64,000 bases of DNA, taken from positions 2,356,001 through 2,420,000 of the forward strand of contig NZ_CP052766.1 of assembly GCF_002499975.2 (NCBI RefSeq), read 5' to 3'. Below, in pieces: positions 36,257-43,856 of this stretch; position 1 is the first letter of the stretch, and each line of letters starts with the position of its first letter. A program made the translations under genes and the position numbers. The notes beneath the pieces were generated by a model. The model saw only the letters and a program-made list of their open reading frames with translations, was not told the origin of the DNA and did not search any database. This DNA comes from Alteromonas pelagimontana. Its GTDB lineage: Bacteria > Pseudomonadota > Gammaproteobacteria > Enterobacterales > Alteromonadaceae.

Positions 36257-37425
36257 TTTACCACCTCCCGCAACAGAGATTCTTCCACAACAGCCAAGTG
36301 CGTTATTACGCTGTCCGTTAGGGGATTCCATCGTGTGACGCCATTAAGATGGCGGCTCCAGCGCTGGTAGACCTTACCAAGAATGTTTTCCCGGCATTCA
36401 GTCTGAGGAATGTTGCCACCAACAGCCAACGTCAGGACAGGATGAACAAAGAACATATCGAGCATTGCGTCCGGGTAAGCAGTGGGAATTTCTATGGCAA
36501 GATCTACCTGTTCACAGTTATAACCACTCGGCAAGGAGTGATTGTGAATGATTAACCAACGCCGTGTCCCAACCAGGCGAGTCTCCCAATTGAGCCCCAG
36601 GTGATTTAAATACGCAACATCTTGGTCTAGCAGGGTAAATTCAAAGGCGGGGGCGGGAGTAGTTGTCGCCTCGCCATTGTTGATTTCTGCCGGGGTAAGG
36701 CGGAGCTTTTCGATACCCGGTTTCCGCAGGTCAATGATATCGCTCATCTCGATGACTTGCTTAGGCTCGCCCTTCACCTTGAGCACCAAAATCCAGCCTT
36801 TGTCTGGGTTAAAGCCGGCTGCCTTGAGTGCATCGCTGGCAACAATCGTCGGTTGTTCGACGTTTACAATAACGCCCTGTACGTTTAGCTTCCAGATTTT
36901 GAGTTGAGTGTATAGTTTTTCGAGACCCGGCTCATCCAAATCCACGCAGTCCCCATCGGCAAGAAGCTGATCTGTCTGGTTACGGCGCTCCAACCAAATA
37001 TCTAGATCCTCGGCAATACCGCCAACCTGGCGCAGCACATCCTCAGAAATCTGAGCCTGTCCCCAGGGAAAACGCTGTCCATCTAAGGCAACATAGAAAA
37101 GACGATCGCTATCGAAAGCAAAAAACTGTTCAACGCCACGTTGGTACACGTCAACCGTGTCATCGAGGCCTACCGCTTCGAGCTTACCCTTATCGTCAAA
37201 CAGTAACAGCAGGTGGTTTTCAACGGGGGTTTTGCCTGCTGCACCCAGAATTTGGCGACCGGTGGGAACCGGATCGTCAATTTCGACCAGAGTGCCCAGC
37301 CCGTTAGGATCAAGCACCTGTATCAGGTAGTGGTCTGCAACAGGCAATGGGCGGCCCTCTTGACGACAAAGGGCTATGTTTTCGCGCTCAACACGCGCTT
37401 TATTGGGGGACGTAACATCGTTCAT
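36253..37425 (-). CDS. Triple ubiquitin-like (multi-ubiquitin) protein fused to a prokaryotic E2-like domain
   Basis: The 390-residue product has three Ubl domains of the multi-ubiquitin type (about 33-105, 108-175, 176-245). They share a terminal motif in exact 70-residue register: TVDVYQRGVEQF, CVDLDEPGLEKL and IIDLRKPGIEKL, with the key Asp at 92, 162 and 232 and Gly at 97, 167 and 237. Residues about 258-390 fit the Prok-E2_E type (LPSGYN, AIEIPTAYPDAMLDMFF, YQRWSRH, W366). Cys304 and Cys344 are the only cysteines there and are candidate thiols. No diglycine tail is seen. Fusing the Ubl to its E2 could present modifier and carrier together. It ends in the ATGA that starts the JAB-E1 gene. 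Confidence 0.85.
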   Translation of the reverse strand: MNDVTSPNKARVERENIALCRQEGRPLPVADHYLIQVLDPNGLGTLVEIDDPVPTGRQILGAAGKTPVENHLLLLFDDKGKLEAVGLDDTVDVYQRGVEQFFAFDSDRLFYVALDGQRFPWGQAQISEDVLRQVGGIAEDLDIWLERRNQTDQLLADGDCVDLDEPGLEKLYTQLKIWKLNVQGVIVNVEQPTIVASDALKAAGFNPDKGWILVLKVKGEPKQVIEMSDIIDLRKPGIEKLRLTPAEINNGEATTTPAPAFEFTLLDQDVAYLNHLGLNWETRLVGTRRWLIIHNHSLPSGYNCEQVDLAIEIPTAYPDAMLDMFFVHPVLTLAVGGNIPQTECRENILGKVYQRWSRHLNGVTRWNPLTDSVITHLAVVEESLLREVVK

Positions 37426-37520
37426 AATCGAATAATCTCTTGATGGCTTGCCGCGACATGCGGTTTCTTAGCCGTTCAAGGGGTTAATCGAAGCGAAACG
37501 TCTCGACCGGAAAGCTTAAT

Positions 37521-40500
37521 CTACTTTTTTATACAAATTTTTCCTGCAGGGACTTTGCCGCAGATGAAAAAGCTGGGGCAGCGGGGGCAAGTGCGATTTT
37601 CAGGCTTAGCAGGAAACTGCCCCTGGGCGATAGCCCCCATGGCTGATTGGGTTTTGCTCAGGCGCGCGGATTTTTTGCGGTCGGTCACCGCGACCTGCTC
37701 CTGGGTTTCGCCAGCCAAGTGCACGGCCTCCACTCGAGTGCCATGCCCAAATTTACGTTCTGCCGCTTCAAGCAATAGCGTGTATTCAAGGCGGTCAAAT
37801 TCATCGTTGCCTTTTTTGCCGGACTTGATGCGCCGAATGCTGTACTTGCCGTCTGTATCGAGTGTCATTTCATCGGGTAATACACTAATCTCGCCCTCAG
37901 GAAAAGACACTTGCAGTACCTCTGGCTTGATCAACTGACGCCCCTGTCGGGTCTCGATTAGGTATTGCACAAGGCGTTCCCCGATGCGGCGATAGTCCTC
38001 TGAGTAGCCATGATCCACAGGTCCCCGGTTGAGCCACGACTGTGTAAATTGAGCCTCCAGTTCACTAGCACTTGGCGTGGATTCGCTGTGCTTCTGTCCC
38101 AACCAATCCAGCACATCGTACACCGCACTGTGCATTTGCATGAAAGCACTCTCGGTACGTTTACCCGCCAAGGCCAAAGCGTGGGTGTAGAGAAACCGCC
38201 GGGGGCAGCGGTCATACAAACTGAGCTGTTTTTCGCTAATCAGCAGTGCTTCTTCATCGAGGCTTAAGATCTCGGGTTCCACTGGGTTGATACTGAGCCG
38301 AGCAGGATTGTTCTGCTGCTGGATAACAGAGGCAATACGGTCGATGTATTTTGATCGACTGCGTTTTGTTTTTCCATCGCTTTGTACAGAGGAGGCATAA
38401 AGCAACAACTCATTTTGTGCCCGTGAAGTGGCCACAAAGAACTTACACTCTTCCTCTTCCTCGTGCCCGGCCTTAATAGCCTCAAGCCCCGTTAAACCCT
38501 CTGCTCCTTCGAGCAGTCCATCGGGGGGTACGCAGCGCGGCGGCCTGTTGCTACCCGGCAATCCTGTGGAGATCATTCCAGGGAGGTGCACCACCTTGAA
38601 TTCCAAACCTTTGCTGGCATGTATAGTCATTAAGCGAACGCCATTGATGCTTTGCGTCGCCTGAGGGAGTTGACGCATTTCGCGGTCTTCGGAGAGCAGC
38701 ACAATGCGGCGAATGCGCGACAGCAGCCTATCAACTGGCAATCCGCTGCTATTGATGGGCTTGCGGGCAAAGTTCAAAAGTTGCCATAGAGCGATTCCCT
38801 TCAATTGGCCTTGTAGGTCATTGGCCATGGCCGACTGCTTTGCCCAGCCCAATCGATCAATGACAAGGCTTGCCAACACCGGCCAGGGGTTGGCATTAGT
38901 GGGAACATCGCTCAAAGCCGCCGATAGACGTTTGAGACTTTTGCTGGCTTGTTCATCTAAACCGGGCACATCATCTATCAGTGCTCCCCAACCCAAGGGA
39001 TCGGGATCAGCTTCGCGCAGGTGTTGCTGTAACGCAGTAATGTGTTCTAAGTGAACTGTGTAACCGGGAAGTGTCGCCGCCCGCACCAAGCCAGTAGCTC
39101 GCCGGTCGGTCACTAACGACAGCAATGACAACAGATCCTTAATTTCTTCACGTTCGAACAGGCTGCCTAAATACAACACCGGCAGGCCGAGGGCTTCAAG
39201 ACTGGCAGCGATTTCGCTCAAGCGGTTGTTGGAAGTACAGAGTATCGCCTGATCTTTGTATTCGACACCCTGACTTTTCTTCTCCATTATCGCTGCAGCG
39301 AGTACCGCAATTTCGTCATCAGGGGTGGTAGCCACACGTAATTCAGGCCGTTTTCCCAATGAGCCATGATGAGCTTGGAGCTGCAAAGGTAAAGCCCCTT
39401 GAGAGGCTCTCATGTTCGTCGAAAAGTGTCGGTAGAGATCGACAATTTCACTCGAGGAGCGGTAATTTATATCCAGTCCCGCTACTTGTGCACCGGGAAA
39501 GTCCTCAGTAAATCGCTTCATATTGATCGAGGAAGCGCCTCGAAAACGGTAGATGGATTGGCGCGAATCTCCGACGACCCAAAGCTGTTTGCCTTCTCCC
39601 GCAATGGCCTTAATCAAGCGCACTGAGGCGCGGTTAACATCCTGGTACTCGTCCACTAAAATGTGTTTGTGGCGTGATGCGAGCAGTTGTTGAACTTCTG
39701 GCTCTGATTCCACCAAACGCACAGGAAGTGAAACTAGATCGCCAAAATCAACGCTGTCGGTACGTTGCAACAAAGTCTCATAAACTTGATATAACTCAGC
39801 TACATCAAGACATTTTTCAGCGCGTTCACGCTGCTTATCAGCAACGTCGCCAGGCGGTAACTCTCGAGAAGTATCAAGCATAGCCGCTGTTAATGCTCGA
39901 TATTCAGTGGCATTCACGACTTCGTCCTTCGCTCGCGAGATGGCCGAGAGCATGTCGCCCAAATCCAGGGTTGGATCGTAGAGATTGCGAAAGTGCGTGA
40001 GTGGAAGCCGTGCTATTTCATCTTCAAGCAGTTCAATAGCTTCGTAGCGCGAAATCACCTTAGGGTTTTCAGATAATCCCAACCGGTCATGAAAGCGGTG
40101 CACAATATCCAGTCCGAAAGAGTGGAAGGTACCCAACCATAGTGTCGCCACTGCCTCTGGGAACCTAGCGGCTATGCGCTCGCGCAACTCGCCAGCGGCC
40201 TTGTTGGAAAAGGTCAACACCAAGATAGCCCCAGGATCTACCCCTTCTTCCAGCAAAGACTCAATGCGATGCACCAGAGTGCGAGTTTTACCGGTGCCCG
40301 GCCCCGCTTGGAGTTGAAAGGCACTGCCACGGTGTAAAGCGGCGTTGCGTTGGGAAGCATCCAAACCGACCGGTGTAGCTGCGGACTCTGTGAGTGGTGG
40401 CGAAATGGGAGGCAGCAGCAGCGCATCAAGCAGCTGCTGTTGAATCACACTCAACGGAGCTTTTAATCGACCAGCGATTTCCTCAGAAGACAACTGTTCG

Positions 40501-40955
40501 TCTATGTGCCAGCATCTTGCCACACTGCGCGGCAGCAGCAATTCGCGAGCAAAAAGATCCATAACGATCTCGCGCCGCTCGTGGCTGCCATAGTCAACCA
40601 CTCGATCGGCACCAACGGCAGGTGCTTCGGCAGAACGGTCGGGATCGATTTCCTCAGCAAGGTCATTCTGTGCAGGACCTTCTAACTCCAAATGGCCAAT
40701 CTCATGAGCGATTAAAAAGGCTTTGTCAAAATCACTGCCCACGTCTTCGTAGAGAATCATCCCTGCTTGGCTGTCGTAGAGGGCTCTCCCACCTTTAAGC
40801 TGGGGATCTCCCTGGGCAAGTGGATAAACATCTATTCCGCGCCGCTCTGCCTCATCCGTGACAAAAGACAACAACGCACTGGTATCACTGCCCCGAGCAC
40901 AAGCTGCCTGATGCAGCTCAGCCGCCTTTTGTCGAGCCGCTTCGATGGCGTCCAT
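37521..40955 (-). CDS. ImmA/IrrE metallopeptidase - UvrD/Rep helicase - PDDEXK (Fe-S) nuclease fusion
   Basis: At 1144 residues this is a three-part protein. An ImmA/IrrE peptidase (about 60-150) has HEIGH (84-88) and the third ligand Glu129 before FARELLLP. A superfamily 1 helicase (about 195-880) has AGPGTGKT (217-224), LVDEYQDVN, VVGDSRQSIYRFRG, NYRSSSEIV, IHASKGLEF and VATSRAQ. The C-terminal Cas4/AddB-like nuclease fold has the four-Cys Fe-S set Cys917, Cys1123, Cys1126 and Cys1132. The D-(D/E)-x-K site shows Asp1028 and Lys1044, but Arg1042 stands where the second acid is expected, so cutting activity is uncertain. AAGGA precedes the ATG; the previous gene ends 4 bp away. It may sense DNA ends and cleave a repressor. 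Confidence 0.88.
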   Translation of the reverse strand: MDAIEAARQKAAELHQAACARGSDTSALLSFVTDEAERRGIDVYPLAQGDPQLKGGRALYDSQAGMILYEDVGSDFDKAFLIAHEIGHLELEGPAQNDLAEEIDPDRSAEAPAVGADRVVDYGSHERREIVMDLFARELLLPRSVARCWHIDEQLSSEEIAGRLKAPLSVIQQQLLDALLLPPISPPLTESAATPVGLDASQRNAALHRGSAFQLQAGPGTGKTRTLVHRIESLLEEGVDPGAILVLTFSNKAAGELRERIAARFPEAVATLWLGTFHSFGLDIVHRFHDRLGLSENPKVISRYEAIELLEDEIARLPLTHFRNLYDPTLDLGDMLSAISRAKDEVVNATEYRALTAAMLDTSRELPPGDVADKQRERAEKCLDVAELYQVYETLLQRTDSVDFGDLVSLPVRLVESEPEVQQLLASRHKHILVDEYQDVNRASVRLIKAIAGEGKQLWVVGDSRQSIYRFRGASSINMKRFTEDFPGAQVAGLDINYRSSSEIVDLYRHFSTNMRASQGALPLQLQAHHGSLGKRPELRVATTPDDEIAVLAAAIMEKKSQGVEYKDQAILCTSNNRLSEIAASLEALGLPVLYLGSLFEREEIKDLLSLLSLVTDRRATGLVRAATLPGYTVHLEHITALQQHLREADPDPLGWGALIDDVPGLDEQASKSLKRLSAALSDVPTNANPWPVLASLVIDRLGWAKQSAMANDLQGQLKGIALWQLLNFARKPINSSGLPVDRLLSRIRRIVLLSEDREMRQLPQATQSINGVRLMTIHASKGLEFKVVHLPGMISTGLPGSNRPPRCVPPDGLLEGAEGLTGLEAIKAGHEEEEECKFFVATSRAQNELLLYASSVQSDGKTKRSRSKYIDRIASVIQQQNNPARLSINPVEPEILSLDEEALLISEKQLSLYDRCPRRFLYTHALALAGKRTESAFMQMHSAVYDVLDWLGQKHSESTPSASELEAQFTQSWLNRGPVDHGYSEDYRRIGERLVQYLIETRQGRQLIKPEVLQVSFPEGEISVLPDEMTLDTDGKYSIRRIKSGKKGNDEFDRLEYTLLLEAAERKFGHGTRVEAVHLAGETQEQVAVTDRKKSARLSKTQSAMGAIAQGQFPAKPENRTCPRCPSFFICGKVPAGKICIKK

Positions 40956-40959
40956 ATTA

Positions 40960-41565
40960 CTAGTCCTTCATGTCCCTCAATACTGCTTGTTGTGCTTCGC
41001 TTAATGCAGAACTTGTCAGCGCCTCTTCAAAAGTGATTTTGTCACCCGCCTCAGGCTTCCCCGAAGCCTTGTGCTTCAGACCTGAAGCAACAATAGGTGG
41101 GGCCTCTAAGGCGCTTATCAGCCCCTCAAGTGGCATTGTCAGTGCCTGTGCAACTGCGGACAAGAATCGCTCGGGAATAGTGGTCACCTGGATAGAACAA
41201 TCTCTTAAGCGGGATAAGAACAGGCGGTTAACATTCAACTCACTGGCAAGTTCACGAAAACGCTCATCGCTTAGATTTGACAGAGGATTACCTATTGGTC
41301 GCGAAGTTGTCGAGGCGGGGTCGGTAGGACTCAACAAGGATTGAAATTTGGACCACGCCTGTCTGGACTTGTCGCCTGGAAGCTTCTCGGCAGCCACTTC
41401 ATCAAACTTCGGAGCCGTAAAAATCTCAATGGACAGATCAATGAGCGCTTCGCGATACTGGGGATAGCTCTTCAGATAGCTCGCCAAGGTGTCAGTATTG
41501 GGGTTCGATTCTGCTGAGAACGCGTGTAATACGTCTTCTTTTGACGCTTTAGATGTAATGTTCAT
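40960..41565 (-). CDS. HTH-like small protein between the sigma factor and the peptidase-helicase
   Basis: This 201-residue protein has no assigned name. Residues about 98-145 (LSDERFRELASELNVNRLFLSRLRD then IPERFLSAVAQAL) look like an XRE-type helix-turn-helix, and the C-terminal part (about 155-201) looks extended. ImmA/IrrE peptidases normally cleave an HTH partner encoded nearby (ImmR, DdrO), and sigma factors commonly have an anti-sigma encoded next door. Either role is plausible here and neither is shown. The start overlaps the sigma gene stop by 4 bp and the stop lies 4 bp before the fusion gene. Confidence 0.65.
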   Translation of the reverse strand: MNITSKASKEDVLHAFSAESNPNTDTLASYLKSYPQYREALIDLSIEIFTAPKFDEVAAEKLPGDKSRQAWSKFQSLLSPTDPASTTSRPIGNPLSNLSDERFRELASELNVNRLFLSRLRDCSIQVTTIPERFLSAVAQALTMPLEGLISALEAPPIVASGLKHKASGKPEAGDKITFEEALTSSALSEAQQAVLRDMKD

Positions 41566-42350
41566 TGTAGCTCCTCCGCCTGCAACACGACTCGCAGTTT
41601 TTCGATAGCACGATTTAACCGGTTACGCACCGTTCTTTCCGTGCATTCTAATACTTTCGCAATGGTCTCGACTTCCGGGTCTTGTGACTCGATCGGCATT
41701 CCCTGCCACCGCAACCCAAATGCACGTCGTTCATCCTCCGGTAGTTCATTAATCGCGTCCACTAGCCGCGACCGGAAAGCGACATCGTCTATTATTGACG
41801 GATTTGGATTAATAAATTCAGCAGCGGCAATATCAACTTCGTGACTGACTTCCTCCCCGTTGTCGCTCTCCTCCGTCAATGGTCTAGCATTGTTCAGGGG
41901 ATCAGTTTTGCGGGCTGGGCCATGTTTTCTCAATACATCCGTACGCAATTTGCTCAGAGCGTCATTAAAATTGACCTCCCAATAGTACATTTTTTCCTCC
42001 TGAGAGCCTCGATCCTTCGCAATCATTTCTATGATCTGCTCGGAAAGCTCTTCTCGGATAGATGCGGCGTGATCAATCCAGGCACCAGACACTACTTTCT
42101 GCAACACGACTTCAAGCCGTCCATAAAAGGTGCAAAAAATAGGCTCTAGGTACTTTGGGCCCAACTCTAGCTCAGTGTGACGCAGAAAGTAAATTAACAC
42201 TTCAAACGGCACAGCATGCTGGGTGCATGTTAGACGTTCCACCAACTGACCGGGTGCGAGATCATCCAGTGCGCTTAGCGCCTGTTCAATTTCAGCGCGC
42301 CGGTGGTAAGGCTCACCTTCTCGCGTTGTTTTCTTTAGCGGTATTACCAT
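41562..42350 (-). CDS. Sigma-70 family (ECF-like) RNA polymerase sigma factor
   Basis: The 262-residue protein has a diverged N-terminal part without a clear region 2 consensus and a recognisable region 4 (about 190-255): LVDAINELPEDERRAFGLRWQG, then VETIAKVLECTERTVRNRLNRAIEKLR, a sigma-type HTH that reads -35 boxes. It probably directs RNA polymerase to this operon or to linked targets. It is the first gene of the six-gene cluster. The ribosome site before the ATG at 42350 is weak (AAGG directly adjacent), so the exact start is uncertain. If region 2 is truly absent it might instead be a sigma-like DNA-binding regulator. Confidence 0.78.
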   Translation of the reverse strand: MVIPLKKTTREGEPYHRRAEIEQALSALDDLAPGQLVERLTCTQHAVPFEVLIYFLRHTELELGPKYLEPIFCTFYGRLEVVLQKVVSGAWIDHAASIREELSEQIIEMIAKDRGSQEEKMYYWEVNFNDALSKLRTDVLRKHGPARKTDPLNNARPLTEESDNGEEVSHEVDIAAAEFINPNPSIIDDVAFRSRLVDAINELPEDERRAFGLRWQGMPIESQDPEVETIAKVLECTERTVRNRLNRAIEKLRVVLQAEELQ

Positions 42351-42770
42351 CCTTGAATTTCTCTTAATATCTAATCATGTACATAACAAATTTATTATCT
42401 CTTGATATTTCTTTATTCGTAAATGGGAAATTCTAGGGATAGCGTCAATAATGCCCATTTTAGGTCGAAAATCGACTATATCTAGCTCAAATCTTTAACC
42501 TACTCGCTGTTGCTGAAAAGGTACAGTTTTAAATGTTTTTTGGAAAGTTAAGGGTGATAAAGGCTCAACGGAATACCGAAGCGAAAGTCAGCAATTCGCT
42601 CATTGATACCCTTAAAAACGTAATGAGCCAACGACCGCTGTACGTACTGAGCTGCCCTACAGAGAGCCTTGATGGGCATCAAAAGACAAAGAGCGGACGT
42701 CCAATGATGTGATATCTGCTTATTGCTTTTGTTATAAGTTGATATCGGAATTTATTGGCAGTCTTTGATT
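42351..42770. other. 420-bp region upstream of the ubiquitin-like operon
   Basis: AT-rich sequence directly before the sigma gene (42360-42490) should hold the minus-strand operon promoter. Beyond it the DNA is mixed, with no convincing open frame. No direct repeat shared with the left edge (34220-34523) was found by eye. Confidence 0.5.
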
Positions 42771-43286
42771 TTAAGAAGATAACCTGGACCAGTCTATTTT
42801 GTCCTTATAGCTTTGTGGTTGCTGATCAATCGATTGCATTACTTTTTCAAGTATCGTAGCTGCCGAGGTGCCTTTCTCTCGTTCTTGAGCAATCAAAATT
42901 TCATTTCGTTTAAGCAATGATTCGTTCTGGCTAGCAAAGAGAACTTCACTTGCATCAGTTACTGGCTGACCAGTTCTAGTGTATGTTGCTCCGTTACCTG
43001 TAGCCGGATTCAAACTAGAGATATCGATTAAAGGGTTATTAAGTCCGTATGTAAAAGCCGCAAGCATTTCTTCGGCTTTTTGATTGCTTTGATTGGCTAC
43101 TTGCATCACAAAACTATTCGAAAACTCTCTGCCTTTTTCCTTCGCAGCCAGATCTAGCGCTGGCTTTGAAAGTATGACTGTATCTCCTTGGCTTGTAGGC
43201 GCTTCATCAACGACATTTTGGGGCTTTGTTTCAGACTGCTTATATGTTTGTATGGGAGACGTTGCGTAACTGGATGATATGAGCAT
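42771..43286 (-). CDS. Hypothetical protein with FlgM-like N-terminal motif
   Basis: The 171-residue protein starts MLISSSYATSPIQTYKQ and contains GDTVILSKPALDLAAKE near 34-50, a D-x-V-x-LS pattern seen in many small Alteromonadales proteins and in the N-terminal part of FlgM-like proteins. The rest is polar and helical, with no signal peptide or membrane segment. I do not recognise a named family. It lies outside the ubiquitin-like operon on the same strand, with its own 420-bp gap. Confidence 0.6.
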   Translation of the reverse strand: MLISSSYATSPIQTYKQSETKPQNVVDEAPTSQGDTVILSKPALDLAAKEKGREFSNSFVMQVANQSNQKAEEMLAAFTYGLNNPLIDISSLNPATGNGATYTRTGQPVTDASEVLFASQNESLLKRNEILIAQEREKGTSAATILEKVMQSIDQQPQSYKDKIDWSRLSS

Positions 43287-43856
43287 AATTTTGCCGAACT
43301 ATTAATTGATGATAATAAAGAGCAATTCTTAGACCAAAACTGAACAGTATTCATTTCAGAAAAGTGCATTTTTCTTCAATAACAGATAGCTTAAAGGTTA
43401 TGATTATGAGGCTTTCATCCGACTTACCACCATTAAACTACTGATAACTTAATACGGCTTTACCGGAACTGTAATAAGGCTATTTGTGCAAAACTAGCTT
43501 TGTTCGCGCGGTTTAACCGAAGAGACGCTTTTAGATTCTTGAAGTTATCCAACTGATTAACGTCGAGGCAATACTTTTCCGTTTGACGGCAGGCATTGTC
43601 CTTCTGAGATTCGATAGCTCCCTCGACCCTATTGTTTGATGTTTCGCACCTGAACGACCGCAATACGTACAAAGCAGACACTTAAAACTGCCAAATAACC
43701 AGAATTCTCGGTATTATTCTGATATTTCCTTACCAAAACACGCTACTGTTGTATCGCCAGAGTCTTGAGAGTCCGCGACAACCCCCCTCCCAACTCACAA
43801 CGCTATTCTCTTGACCTAGAACACCTCGGCAACCCGAATTCTTGACCAAATTTAAC
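43287..43856. other. 570-bp intergenic region
   Basis: The region separates the hypothetical protein from uvrD. A minus-strand frame at 43460-43681 has no ribosome site and no recognisable composition. No repeat, RNA gene or mobile-element signature was seen. The part nearest 43300 probably carries the promoter of the hypothetical gene. Confidence 0.5.

Noticed and set aside
34524-42350. Calling the island a Bil (ISG15-like) defence operon or type II CBASS
   Set aside because: No stand-alone BilA-type Ubl, no CD-NTase cyclase and no CBASS effector are present; the Ubl is triple and fused to the E2, and the JAB is fused to the E1.
43460-43681. Minus-strand 73-codon frame before uvrD
   Set aside because: No ribosome site, low-complexity composition and no family resemblance.
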